Notes under the pieces: model-generated
What the model was told of the DNA's origin: nothing
The model's database searches: none
What the model saw: the letters and a program-made list of their open reading frames with translations, nothing else
Virus record (IMG/VR): IMGVR_UViG_3300037119_001971
Coordinates: 1-43,105 of that record
Reading direction: 5' to 3' (one strand)
From: a virus
Length of the DNA stretch: 43,105 nucleotides
Position numbers and translations under genes: made by a program
Shown here: positions 24,479 through 31,110 of the stretch, piece by piece
How the letters are laid out: each line of letters starts with the position of its first letter
How positions within the stretch are numbered: the first letter of the stretch is position 1

Positions 24479-25234
24479 TCAGGGGCTCGTCCAGCGCACT
24501 GCGGCAATGCTGAAGACGGGCGTACCGGTGGCACCGGCAACGACGATGGACACCCGCAGGTACCTGGCCAACGTCACTGCGGTGTAGGCGATGTTCCACG
24601 GTGTGCGGGCCGGCGCAACGCTGGACTGCTGGGTGGTGTAGGTGCTGTTGTCGGGGCTCGTCCTGAAGTCCATCGTCACAGAGACGTCGCTGGTGTTGAG
24701 CCCTTGCACCCATACCCGGAACGTCTTGCCCGAAGTGGGCTCACCGGCGGTGCGGTCCAGCGTCCAGGTGTGGGTGGCGTTGCCCTGCTTGGTGTCGAGC
24801 GGGTCGACCCAGAAGGTCCCGTTGCCCACAGAGTCGGCGTTCACCTGGAAGTCGGCGCTGATCGCCACCATGTCGGTCACGGAGCCCGTCACGGTGTAGT
24901 TGGTGGAGTCGCTGTAGCCGGTCTTCGCTGGGCTGCCCACAGCGCCGCCCACAGGGCCGTACAGCAGCCACCCGCTGACGGCGTTGCCCATGGAGGCGTC
25001 CATGAAGTTGTCGACCTCTGGCAGCGCTGTGGCGCCTATGGCCGAGCTGTACATGCCAGAGCCTGTGACCGTGATGGAGGGGAAGCCCACGACGTAGGAG
25101 CGTGTCGTGGAACCGAAGGCGGTCGTCTCGGGGGTGTCGATCTCCGACGCCCAGTTGACCTCTTTCAGGTACTGCCCGAGGTTGTAGCCCCGGTAGTACA
25201 CAACGGTGTTGCGACCGTGGGAGAAGGCGGGCAT
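24479..25234 (-). CDS. Major tail (tube) protein, long paralogue with extra C-terminal domain
   Basis: 251 aa. The N-terminal half (FSHGRNTVVYYRGYNLGQYLKEVNWASEIDTPETTAFGSTTRSYVVGF...GSVTDMVAISADFQVNAD) aligns along its length with the 138-aa neighbour. It then adds about 100 residues (FRVWVQGLNTSDVSVTMDFRTSPDNSTYTTQQSSVAPARTPWNIAYTAVTLARYLRVSIVVAGATG) that look like a beta-sandwich similar to discoidin/carbohydrate-binding domains often displayed on tail tubes. Either both proteins build the tube, or one is the tube and the other a cap or ring. ATG 25234. Confidence 0.8.
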   Translation of the reverse strand: MPAFSHGRNTVVYYRGYNLGQYLKEVNWASEIDTPETTAFGSTTRSYVVGFPSITVTGSGMYSSAIGATALPEVDNFMDASMGNAVSGWLLYGPVGGAVGSPAKTGYSDSTNYTVTGSVTDMVAISADFQVNADSVGNGTFWVDPLDTKQGNATHTWTLDRTAGEPTSGKTFRVWVQGLNTSDVSVTMDFRTSPDNSTYTTQQSSVAPARTPWNIAYTAVTLARYLRVSIVVAGATGTPVFSIAAVRWTSP

Positions 25235-25741
25235 CTAGCGTTCCTTGTCGTCGGCGGGCCGGTCCTCCTGCACGGTCTCGACGGGGGCGACTTCAGGGCG
25301 TTCCTCAAATGGCGTGGTCTCTTCGACGTCCACCCTCTGCTCGGGCGGGGTCAACGCCTCAACCTGTTCCGGTGTGAGGTCGTCCACCGTTGGGTCAGTG
25401 GAAGCACTGGGCGGTGGGTTGGACTCATCGGGCACCGGCTCCCCGGGCACGTACTCCGCCCACAGGGCACCTACCTGTACAGGAGGGGCGAGAAGCACCG
25501 CTGGCGTGTCTGCGGTGGCCTCCCCTGAAGCGAGCAGGCCGGTGCCTGGGTCGAACTCGTTGGGCTCCAGGGCACGTACGGGCGGTGGGGAACCCTCGGG
25601 GTACAGCGTTCCCTCCTCAACGAAGGGCGCCGCCTTGGACTGGGGCATGTCCACCACGTCCCCGTGGGCATAGGTGCGCTCCTTGTCGGTGTCGCTGTCG
25701 AGCGTGATCTTGCGCCCCTCAGCGATCTCGTACTTAGGCAC
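25235..25741 (-). CDS. Unknown acidic head/tail-region protein
   Basis: 168 aa from GTG 25741, chosen because GGAGG lies five bases before it; a GTG two codons further upstream overlaps that site. The first 50 residues look folded (PKYEIAEGRKITLDSDTDKERTYAHGDVVDMPQSKAAPFVEEGTLYPEG); the rest is Pro/Glu-rich and disordered (TVDDLTPEQVEALTPPEQRVDVEETTPFEERPEV). It precedes the tail-tube pair, so a connector-associated role is possible. No family recognised. Confidence 0.7.
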   Translation of the reverse strand: MPKYEIAEGRKITLDSDTDKERTYAHGDVVDMPQSKAAPFVEEGTLYPEGSPPPVRALEPNEFDPGTGLLASGEATADTPAVLLAPPVQVGALWAEYVPGEPVPDESNPPPSASTDPTVDDLTPEQVEALTPPEQRVDVEETTPFEERPEVAPVETVQEDRPADDKER

Positions 25742-25976
25742 TGGCACCTCCGTTGTCTTGCGCCCTGATGGCCTTGGTCACCTTGGTGGGCTCGGTACAA
25801 CGGAGCTGCCCGTCTGCCGTGGCCCAGTTGAGCGCACCACATCGTCCGCACTTGATGCGCCAGGGCGCCGTGGCCAGCTCCGCCAGCATCCTGTTGCACG
25901 CCTGGCACCGGACGGGGTCCGCCTCGATGATGACGGGAGCGAACGCCTGGGGCGGGATGTCACTGGGCGTGGTCAT
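25734..25976 (-). CDS. Com-like zinc-ribbon protein
   Basis: 80 aa, with VRCQACNRMLAELATAPWRIKCGRCGALNWA: two CxxC pairs separated by 17 residues, the last followed by Gly-Ala-x-Asn. This is the layout of the phage Mu Com family, small zinc proteins that bind mRNA and switch on translation of the DNA-modification gene mom. No Mom-like gene is visible in this window. The ATG overlaps the upstream stop (ATGA) and its own stop overlaps the next gene by eight bases. Confidence 0.7.
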   Translation of the reverse strand: MTTPSDIPPQAFAPVIIEADPVRCQACNRMLAELATAPWRIKCGRCGALNWATADGQLRCTEPTKVTKAIRAQDNGGASA

Positions 25977-26224
25977 TGACCACCTCCCATGGTCCTGAGG
26001 TCCAGCTTGTCGCCAGGTTCTGCCCCCAGGACCCCCGGATAGCCCTCTATGGCGTCGTCTAAGGCGCTCGGAGGCTCAGATGGTACCGCAGGTGCCAGAG
26101 CCTCAAGCAAGGCCGTCAGAGCGGCTTGTAGGCCCAGGAACGCACTCTCCAGCAGACGCATCGCCGCCGTGGCATCCTGCACCCGCTCCAGGGCGAAGTC
26201 GATGTGCTCCTGGGCGATGGTCAT
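25973..26224 (-). CDS. Small helical protein, unknown
   Basis: 83 aa; ATG overlaps the stop of the putative tail terminator (ATGA). Helix-forming from residue 1 to 48 (AQEHIDFALERVQDATAAMRLLESAFLGLQAALTALLEALAP), then a disordered tail. No family recognised. Confidence 0.7.
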   Translation of the reverse strand: MTIAQEHIDFALERVQDATAAMRLLESAFLGLQAALTALLEALAPAVPSEPPSALDDAIEGYPGVLGAEPGDKLDLRTMGGGQ

Positions 26225-26619
26225 GTCTCGTGGGTCACTTCAAAGTACTGGGTGAAGGTGCAGCGCTCTTTGGCGTCCCGCTCGAACAGGTGCGGGTCAT
26301 CTGTTGCGACCATGGCCAGGATCCTCATGCCGGCGACTGTCTGACCGACGATCGGGTGCAGCAGTGCTGCGACGGTTGCCGCTTTGGCCCGTGGGCCTTG
26401 GTAGTCGAGCGGCGCTCCCCGGGTCATGACCTGTACCCGGGACTCGTTGACGGGGTAGCTCTTGTCCATGAAGTAGGACGGGCCGGCGCCTGGCACCCGG
26501 TACACCGACACAACGGCGTCCACCGCATCCGGCATCCAGTCGATGTAGAGGTCGGTGCCAACGACGCCCACGCCCTGACTTGCCAGGTACGTAGCGAGCA
26601 CGTCGGCTACTTCAGCCAT
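26221..26619 (-). CDS. Putative tail terminator / minor capsid-type connector
   Basis: 132 aa from ATG 26619 (ATG 26631 is also possible; neither has a strong ribosome site). MAEVADVLATYLASQGVGVVGTDLYIDWMPDAVDAVVSVYRVPGAGP followed by SRVQVMTRG, a central helix (RAKAATVAALLHPIVG) and MRILAMVATDDPHLFERD resembles the alpha/beta tail-terminator and minor-capsid fold that caps the tube at the head-tail joint. Its position just before the tail-tube genes fits. Confidence 0.65.
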   Translation of the reverse strand: MAEVADVLATYLASQGVGVVGTDLYIDWMPDAVDAVVSVYRVPGAGPSYFMDKSYPVNESRVQVMTRGAPLDYQGPRAKAATVAALLHPIVGQTVAGMRILAMVATDDPHLFERDAKERCTFTQYFEVTHET

Positions 26620-26721
26620 GGGCGCAAGCATGCCCGCAACGAGAACGGCCCCCAGGCTCTGGGTGGAGCAACCTGGGGACCGTGGGCGGGCCTTGGGCGA
26701 GCGGCGGAGCCAACCCAAGAC

Positions 26722-26748
26722 GAGAGACGGGCGGTTGTATCGCCTCTC
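26722..26748 (-). terminator. Possible terminator hairpin between small genes
   Basis: GAGAG/CTCTC arms enclose an inner GGCG/CGCC stem in the 150-bp gap after the 122-aa gene. The transcript downstream is G/T-rich without a clear T-run. This gap holds no other gene that I can support. Confidence 0.3.
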
Positions 26749-26769
26749 TGCTCCGCCCTGTAGGAAAGA

Positions 26770-27138
26770 CTACTCCCGCAGCTTCGTGATACGTCCGTCG
26801 TGCACGATGCCGAACGGCTTGGCCATGCCCGGGGGCACGATGTGCTCAGCTCGGAGCTGCGCCGCCGCTTGGATGCGCTGCCTCATGGCTTCTTCCTTGA
26901 GCCGAGGTCCTTCCTCGGTGGCCGCCTGGATCCAGCCCTCTGCTACCCGGCACTCGAAGGCGAAGCGCTGGCCCTCCAGGGGTGCGCCCGGGTCCTCGAA
27001 GAGCATCTCCATCAACACAGGGTTGCCGTTGGGGCCACTGATGGGCACTCCGGCTGTCCGTAGGTCGTTGCCGATCTCCTGGATGCGGTCGTCAAGGCGC
27101 TTGAGGTGGGCTATCTGCTCGGGGGTGAACTCCTGCAT
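26770..27138 (-). CDS. Unknown small protein with N-terminal helix
   Basis: 122 aa starting MQEFTPEQIAHLKRLDDRIQEIGNDLRTAG. Charged and mixed alpha/beta (NPVLMEMLFEDPGAPLEGQRFAFECRVAEGW; KEEAMRQRIQAAAQLRAEHI). Weak ribosome site. No family recognised. First small gene to the right of the 150-bp gap before the putative tail terminator. Confidence 0.7.
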   Translation of the reverse strand: MQEFTPEQIAHLKRLDDRIQEIGNDLRTAGVPISGPNGNPVLMEMLFEDPGAPLEGQRFAFECRVAEGWIQAATEEGPRLKEEAMRQRIQAAAQLRAEHIVPPGMAKPFGIVHDGRITKLRE

Positions 27139-27147
27139 CGGCGCAAT

Positions 27148-27282
27148 CTAGCGCCAGCGGAACCACCACAGGGCGGAGAACACTACTGCGGCTTCCACAC
27201 CCAGGCACACTGCGCAGACCAGTAGCAGCCTGCTACCGACGTAGGCCTCTACGGGCGGGGGTGGGTCCTCCCCAGGATCCAC
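27148..27282 (-). CDS. Tiny membrane protein, 44 aa
   Basis: From GTG 27282: a short acidic, Pro-rich start (DPGEDPPPPVEAYVG), then one hydrophobic segment LLLVCAVCLGVEAAVVFSALWW and a basic end RWR. Topology suggests a single pass. It overlaps the neighbouring 45-aa membrane-protein gene in another frame. A pair of tiny membrane proteins could be a holin-type pair, but no lysis gene adjoins them. Confidence 0.5.
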   Translation of the reverse strand: MDPGEDPPPPVEAYVGSRLLLVCAVCLGVEAAVVFSALWWFRWR

Positions 27283-27386
27283 TCCAACACCTGGATCGCC
27301 GCCGCCAGGCTCACCGTGATGGTGAAGATCACCCACATGACCCCCATGAAGCCTTCAGAGCTGATGTTCATTGCGAGCGTGCCCAT
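27249..27386 (-). CDS. Tiny membrane protein, 45 aa
   Basis: ATG 27386 with a strong Shine-Dalgarno (AAGGAG, five bases before it). MGTLAMNISSEGFMGVMWVIFTITVSLAAAIQVLEWILGRTHPRP has one membrane helix (about residues 14-34) and a basic C-terminus. It is shorter than most gene finders' limits. Together with the 44-aa neighbour it forms a small membrane-protein pair; the function is unknown. Confidence 0.65.
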   Translation of the reverse strand: MGTLAMNISSEGFMGVMWVIFTITVSLAAAIQVLEWILGRTHPRP

Positions 27387-27532
27387 GTGCTCTCCTTCCA
27401 TTGCTCGTAAGCATTGGTCTTGCGCACGGGGTGACTGGGGTCGTTGTAGCGGTCACAGGTCTCGCACGTCCCGTTCTCCCCGAGGAGCACTCTGGGCTCA
27501 CCACACCAGAGGCACGTACCCAGGATGCGCAT
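27368..27532 (-). CDS. Tiny zinc-ribbon protein, 54 aa
   Basis: ATG 27532, four bases after the upstream stop. It carries two CxxC pairs, C7-x2-C10 (CLWC) and C23-x2-C26 (CETC), a classic four-cysteine zinc ribbon, followed by a polar helix (VRKTNAYEQWKEST). Its stop overlaps the start region of the 45-aa membrane gene. Metal-binding inferred from cysteines; partner unknown. Confidence 0.7.
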   Translation of the reverse strand: MRILGTCLWCGEPRVLLGENGTCETCDRYNDPSHPVRKTNAYEQWKESTWARSQ

Positions 27533-27536
27533 GGGC

Positions 27537-27866
27537 TCAATCTTCCTCGGTCACCTTCAGGCCGAATGGTGGCGGCGTCTTGGGCGTGAACTTGAAGCCG
27601 GCGTAGACGACCTCTTTGAGGTTGGCGTCATAGAGCCAGTGCTTGAGGTCTGCCAGGTCGCCTGTCTCCATGAATCGTGGTACGACATGTTCCACGTAGA
27701 CCTCGACCTCGTTGAGCATGGCGAGCAGCACGATGCAGTTCTGGCGGTAGTCGCCGGCCAGCTCGACCTTGTACCAAGCGTTGACGTCTCGGGCCACACC
27801 CATGAGGCCCTCGATGCCGAAGTGGTCCTCCAGGCCCCAAACGGTGCGTAGCTCAACTCGTCTCAC
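27537..27866 (-). CDS. Unknown protein, 109 aa
   Basis: Start taken as GTG 27866 (weak AAGG upstream), giving VRRVELRTVWGLEDHFGIEGLMGVARDVNAWYKVELAGDYRQNCIVLLAMLNEVEVYVEHVVPRFME. Helical in the middle with an aromatic-rich end (LKEVVYAGFKFTPKTPPPFGLKVTEED). No family recognised. It overlaps the 56-aa gene by 14 bp. Confidence 0.65.
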   Translation of the reverse strand: MRRVELRTVWGLEDHFGIEGLMGVARDVNAWYKVELAGDYRQNCIVLLAMLNEVEVYVEHVVPRFMETGDLADLKHWLYDANLKEVVYAGFKFTPKTPPPFGLKVTEED

Positions 27867-28023
27867 GGCGTGCCTTCTGCGTGCGGCAGGACACACAGGT
27901 CACGGGGCGGGGCTTGTCCAGGTAGCGCCAGACGTTGCGGTTGAGCCCGCACAGCGTCTTGGTGAAGCCCCGCTGCGCCCAGTGGGTGATGCCTGCTGCC
28001 GATGCCACCACGAGGTAGGTCAC
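27853..28023 (-). CDS. Tiny protein with CVSCR zinc motif, 56 aa
   Basis: GTG 28023 overlaps the upstream stop (GTGA). A hydrophobic start (TYLVVASAAGITHWA) leads to TLCGLNRNVWRYLDKPRPVTCVSCRTQKARRETS. Cys25 plus C43-x2-C46 could bind a metal. Small CxxCR proteins like this are common and uncharacterised in actinophages (recollection). Confidence 0.65.
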   Translation of the reverse strand: MTYLVVASAAGITHWAQRGFTKTLCGLNRNVWRYLDKPRPVTCVSCRTQKARRETS

Positions 28024-28478
28024 GGCGCCAGGTTACGCTTGCCCGCCCGGAGCCTCAGCGTGGATGGCTTGGGCGGGGGCACGTCGATGGTGGGCACGTC
28101 GGGTACCACCTCGGTGAGCACGAAGTGGCCGGAGGGGTCCCATGTCACCTTGAGGGTCCCGGACTTGATGATGCCGACAAGGGAGGTCAGCTCGTCCTTG
28201 ACCTGCTTCACGCCCGCCTTCCATTCCGCCTGCCGCTCTTCGGTGTAGAAGTAGGCGCCCTGCACCGTGGTGTTATGGCTCGTGAGACCACCGACCTCCT
28301 GCCAGGAACCTGCGTCCATGCGCACAGGGCCGGCCATCCCGTAGAGCTTGCCCTTGGCCTCAAGGCTGGCGTCCTGGGCACGCCGTGCTTCAGCAAGGAT
28401 GCGCAGGCGGTCCTCGGTGGAGCGCTTGCGTGCTTCTTCCCATTCCTTGGCTTCTCTACGTCGCTTGCCTCTGCCCAC
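28020..28478 (-). CDS. Unknown protein with coiled-coil start and LRLRAGKRNL tail
   Basis: 152 aa from GTG 28478. Residues 1-45 are strongly charged and helical (GRGKRRREAKEWEEARKRSTEDRLRILAEARRAQ). The core contains GAYFYTEERQAEWKAGVKQVKDELTSLVG. The end VVPDVPTIDVPPPKPSTLRLRAGKRNLAP echoes the tail of the 175-aa protein in the membrane cassette. It overlaps its upstream neighbour by 23 bp. Confidence 0.7.
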   Translation of the reverse strand: MGRGKRRREAKEWEEARKRSTEDRLRILAEARRAQDASLEAKGKLYGMAGPVRMDAGSWQEVGGLTSHNTTVQGAYFYTEERQAEWKAGVKQVKDELTSLVGIIKSGTLKVTWDPSGHFVLTEVVPDVPTIDVPPPKPSTLRLRAGKRNLAP

Positions 28479-28788
28479 TCTGTGCCTCGTTCTCTACCTT
28501 GGCCTTCCCCGGGGTCATGAGCTTGTACTCGTGGGCGTGGGCGTCGCCAATGGAACGTACCCAGTGCTCGGTGTAGTGCGCCGTGACGGTGTTCTCCGTG
28601 ACGCTGTCGAGATGGCTCATGCGCAGGAAGTCCCGTGTCTGCACAAGCCAGTGGTACCAACGGCTGTTGAACGCACCGGGGAGGATCCATGGCCCCTTGA
28701 GCAACACGCCTTCCCGGTAGAACAAGCTGCGGGCGTAGAGCCGGCGCCCATCGTCGATGGGGGTGACGAAGAGGCCCTCGCCGCTCAT
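28456..28788 (-). CDS. Unknown protein, 110 aa
   Basis: ATG 28788 overlaps the upstream stop (ATGA). SGEGLFVTPIDDGRRLYARSLFYREGVLLKGPWILPGAFNSRWYHWLVQTRDFLRMSHLDSVTENTVTAHYTEHWV: aromatic-rich, mixed alpha/beta, no membrane helix, no known motif. Confidence 0.7.
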   Translation of the reverse strand: MSGEGLFVTPIDDGRRLYARSLFYREGVLLKGPWILPGAFNSRWYHWLVQTRDFLRMSHLDSVTENTVTAHYTEHWVRSIGDAHAHEYKLMTPGKAKVENEAQSGQRQAT

Positions 28789-29054
28789 GATGGCTTGGTC
28801 GCTGCGTCGTAGCGGGCCTGCCATTCGGCCGCTTCTGCGTCGGTCCACAGCTTGTACTGGCGACCCCAGCCATCGACATCCTGCATGATGATGTCGGTCA
28901 TCATGCCGGCGGCGCCCGTGTCAGCTTCGTCGGTGAGGATCTCGTTGAGGTAGCGGTGGACCTTGATGTAGGGCTGGCGCACCTTCTCGATGGACTTGGA
29001 GTAGTCGTTGTTGTGGTAGATGACCCACATGGCCTTGGGCGGGGGAGTGGTCAT
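28785..29054 (-). CDS. Unknown protein, 89 aa
   Basis: ATG 29054 overlaps the upstream stop (ATGA). TTPPPKAMWVIYHNNDYSKSIEKVRQPYIKVHRYLNEILTDEADTGAAGMMTDIIMQDVDGWGRQYKLWTDAEAAEWQARYDAAT. The ending KLWTDAEAAEWQARYDAA resembles YRLLTEDEAAEWAVEIELAK in the 95-aa protein at 30.6 kb, so the two may be distant paralogues. Confidence 0.7.
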   Translation of the reverse strand: MTTPPPKAMWVIYHNNDYSKSIEKVRQPYIKVHRYLNEILTDEADTGAAGMMTDIIMQDVDGWGRQYKLWTDAEAAEWQARYDAATKPS

Positions 29055-29467
29055 GACACGTCCTTGGTGATGTCGGCACAGTTGCGCAGGCGCCAGGTGA
29101 TCATGGCGTTCATTGCCTGGATGGCTTCACCGATCTCTGCTTCGGGGGCGCCACCTTCGATGAGCATGCCCACCAGTGCGTTAATGACCCGGTAGTGCGC
29201 AACCTTGCCCGCCCTCAACGTGAACACCGGCTCCATGGCCAAGCGCTCTGCTTCGGTGGTCGCCGGCACGGTGTAGAGCGGCACTTCTTTGGGGTCCCAA
29301 AGTTGCTCTGCGGGCACAGTGGGTGGGTTGATGAAGCTCAGGCAGGCGCACATCTCTGCCAGGCAACCTCGGGAGCCGTAGTGGTGCATCTCCCTGCGAT
29401 GGTGGCAATGCACCCGAGCGCAGAGCTGGGCCTGCTGTTCGTCGGTGAAGCGGCGCTCCCGGGGCAT
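29051..29467 (-). CDS. Cys/His-rich small protein, probable zinc binder
   Basis: 138 aa; ATG overlaps the upstream stop (TGATG). The N-terminal part LCARVHCHHRREMHHYGSRGCLAEMCACLSF offers five cysteines and many histidines in the C...C...H..H...C...C-x-C spacing of small phage zinc domains. The second half is helical (APEAEIGEAIQAMNAMITWRLRNCADI). A family-1 palindrome lies in the middle, where it encodes QLWDPKE. Confidence 0.75.
   Translation of the reverse strand: MPRERRFTDEQQAQLCARVHCHHRREMHHYGSRGCLAEMCACLSFINPPTVPAEQLWDPKEVPLYTVPATTEAERLAMEPVFTLRAGKVAHYRVINALVGMLIEGGAPEAEIGEAIQAMNAMITWRLRNCADITKDVS
29288..29301. repeat. Family-1 palindrome TTTGGG-GT-CCCAAA, site 6
   Basis: Perfect arms. 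Unlike most copies it is inside a gene (the Cys/His-rich 138-aa protein), not at a gene border. Confidence 0.8.
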
Positions 29468-29667
29468 CAGGACTTCTCCTGCGCCGGCTCTTTGGGCACC
29501 TTCGTGAAGAAGAGCGTGAAACGGGTGCGCTCGACGTCGCCCAGAGTGGAGTGGGGGTGCAGCTCGATCTCGGTGTTGGAGCCGATGTCCAACATCACGA
29601 AGTCCACGAGGCCGTCTTTGGGGCAGCCGGCGAGTGCGGCCAGGAAGTCCTCAAGGCGCACGGTCAT
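29467..29667 (-). CDS. Unknown protein, 66 aa
   Basis: ATG 29667 overlaps the upstream stop (ATGA). TVRLEDFLAALAGCPKDGLVDFVMLDIGSNTEIELHPHSTLGDVERTRFTLFFTKVPKEP: helix then strands. No family recognised. Confidence 0.7.
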   Translation of the reverse strand: MTVRLEDFLAALAGCPKDGLVDFVMLDIGSNTEIELHPHSTLGDVERTRFTLFFTKVPKEPAQEKS

Positions 29668-29897
29668 GGTTGCCCCGGGAGAAGCGCACGCACAGCGCAG
29701 TCCTTGGTGGCGAGCAGTGCCTTGAGCGCCTCGGTGCGTTGGTCGTTGCAGGGGAGGCGGGACATGTAGTCCGCCGCCAGGTTGCGGTGCAGGAGTGAGA
29801 TGGCCTGCATCTCGCCCTCGGGTAGTTGCTTCACCTGGAAGTTGGCCTCGATGAAGGCGAAGTCGAATGCGTCACGCTGTGCGGGGGTCATGCTCAT
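29664..29897 (-). CDS. Unknown helical protein, 77 aa
   Basis: ATG 29897 overlaps the upstream stop (ATGA). SMTPAQRDAFDFAFIEANFQVKQLPEGEMQAISLLHRNLAADYMSRLPCNDQRTEALKALLATKDCAVRALL is all-alpha in character. I cannot name a family. Confidence 0.7.
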   Translation of the reverse strand: MSMTPAQRDAFDFAFIEANFQVKQLPEGEMQAISLLHRNLAADYMSRLPCNDQRTEALKALLATKDCAVRALLPGQP

Positions 29898-30088
29898 GGT
29901 GTCTCCGGGGGTGCCATGGGGTGGCCGGGCTCCTCGGGGATCACCACCGTGGTCTGCTCGACCTCGGGGGGCATGTCGGCGTAGAGCCGGCGCAGGCGGT
30001 AGGTGTACCAGAGCCGCCCCAGATAGCCCACCAAGAAGAAGCCGGCGATGAAGATGTAGCCGATGTCGTTGTCGAATCCCAGGATCAC
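29894..30088 (-). CDS. Small single-pass membrane protein, 64 aa
   Basis: GTG 30088 overlaps the upstream stop (GTGA). ILGFDNDIGYIFIAGFFLVGYLGRLWYTYRLRRLYADMPPE has one membrane helix (about residues 8-25) followed by a basic patch and a Pro-rich tail. It could be a holin-type or membrane-remodelling protein, but no lysis gene is adjacent and size alone is weak evidence. Confidence 0.7.
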   Translation of the reverse strand: MILGFDNDIGYIFIAGFFLVGYLGRLWYTYRLRRLYADMPPEVEQTTVVIPEEPGHPMAPPETP

Positions 30089-30594
30089 GCCATGCCTCGT
30101 GCTTCGTCTACCGCCTTGGCGATCTGCCGTGCTGCCTCGATGGCTGCTGCGGTGCTCAATGGTCCCACTGCGAAGCGGGGGTAGCAGGTGTTGAGGATGT
30201 GGTCAGCCTGTTCCCGGGTGAAGAGCAGGATCTCGTCGCTCAGGACGGCCTCCTTGGCCCACTGGTCGAGCGGTGAACCAGGAGTGATCTCTGGACCCGG
30301 GTCGTAGTGCTCGCCAACCCGCTCCAGCATCTCCCTGTGGGCCTCTGTGGCGCTGTCGATGGCCTCTTGGCGTAGGTCCACCACGGCGTAGACCTGGAGG
30401 CCGTCTGTGGGCGTTGTAGCGCCGTTACCGGGGCTCAGGACGGGCGGGCAGTACGTGAGGCGCCCCTTGGTGTCCAGCATGGAGGAGAAGCCGTTGAAGT
30501 GGCCGAGGGCAAGGCCCTGTACCTTGGCGATCTCGGGGCGCATCTGGAGGTGGCGTGAGTACACCAGCCCGCATTTCTCGCAGTGCTCAGCCAT
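30085..30594 (-). CDS. Unknown protein with N-terminal CxxC
   Basis: 169 aa; starts AEHCEKCGLVYSRHLQMRPEIAKVQGLALGHFNGFSSML with one CxxC pair and a later cysteine (LTYCPP). The middle is mixed (GLQVYAVVDLRQEAIDSATEAHREMLERVGEHY) and the end helical (LSTAAAIEAARQIAKAVDEARG). Overlaps the upstream gene by eight bases. No family recognised. Confidence 0.7.
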   Translation of the reverse strand: MAEHCEKCGLVYSRHLQMRPEIAKVQGLALGHFNGFSSMLDTKGRLTYCPPVLSPGNGATTPTDGLQVYAVVDLRQEAIDSATEAHREMLERVGEHYDPGPEITPGSPLDQWAKEAVLSDEILLFTREQADHILNTCYPRFAVGPLSTAAAIEAARQIAKAVDEARGMA

Positions 30595-30874
30595 GATCCG
30601 CCTCCTTCTTGGCCAGCTCGATCTCCACGGCCCATTCTGCCGCTTCGTCCTCGGTGAGGAGGCGGTACTCGGTCTTGGTGCCGTCGATGCGCTGCAGGGT
30701 CACTGAGGTGTGGTGGGCATGGCGCAACACGCTGCGCACGCCTTCGATGAACTTGTCGGGGAGGAACTCGTCGATCATGGGGTCATGGCGCATGGGGTCG
30801 GGCATCCATGGGATGGGCTCGCCGGTGCTGGAGGAGTAGATCTCCTTGCCCGTGGTGTCTGGCTTCTTGCCCAT
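30587..30874 (-). CDS. Unknown protein, 95 aa
   Basis: ATG 30874 overlaps the upstream stop (TGATG). GKKPDTTGKEIYSSSTGEPIPWMPDPMRHDPMIDEFLPDKFIEGVRSVLRHAHHTSVTLQRIDGTKTEYRLLTEDEAAEWAVEIELAKKEADHG. The C-terminal motif resembles that of the 89-aa protein at 28.8-29.05 kb. No known family. Confidence 0.7.
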   Translation of the reverse strand: MGKKPDTTGKEIYSSSTGEPIPWMPDPMRHDPMIDEFLPDKFIEGVRSVLRHAHHTSVTLQRIDGTKTEYRLLTEDEAAEWAVEIELAKKEADHG

Positions 30875-31110
30875 CACAGCCACAGCCAGTCGGTGCGCAC
30901 CCAGTTCACCCAGTCGGGGCGCATCATGAGGGTGGCGGCGTACTCCTGGGCCGCCTTGTTGCGTGCTGCGAGGATGGCAACACGAGCATCGTCGCTTTCG
31001 GCTCCGTACCACTCTGCGGAGGTGATGGCCCAGCGCTTGGTGTACTCCTCCATGGGGCTCTGGGGGATCGCCCCGGCCACAACCTCGATGATGGCTCGTG
31101 CGCTCTCCAT
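30874..31110 (-). CDS. Unknown helical protein, 78 aa
   Basis: ATG 31110 overlaps the upstream stop (TGATG). ESARAIIEVVAGAIPQSPMEEYTKRWAITSAEWYGAESDDARVAILAARNKAAQEYAATLMMRPDWVNWVRTDWLWL: all-alpha with a Trp-rich end. Function unknown. Confidence 0.7.
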   Translation of the reverse strand: MESARAIIEVVAGAIPQSPMEEYTKRWAITSAEWYGAESDDARVAILAARNKAAQEYAATLMMRPDWVNWVRTDWLWL

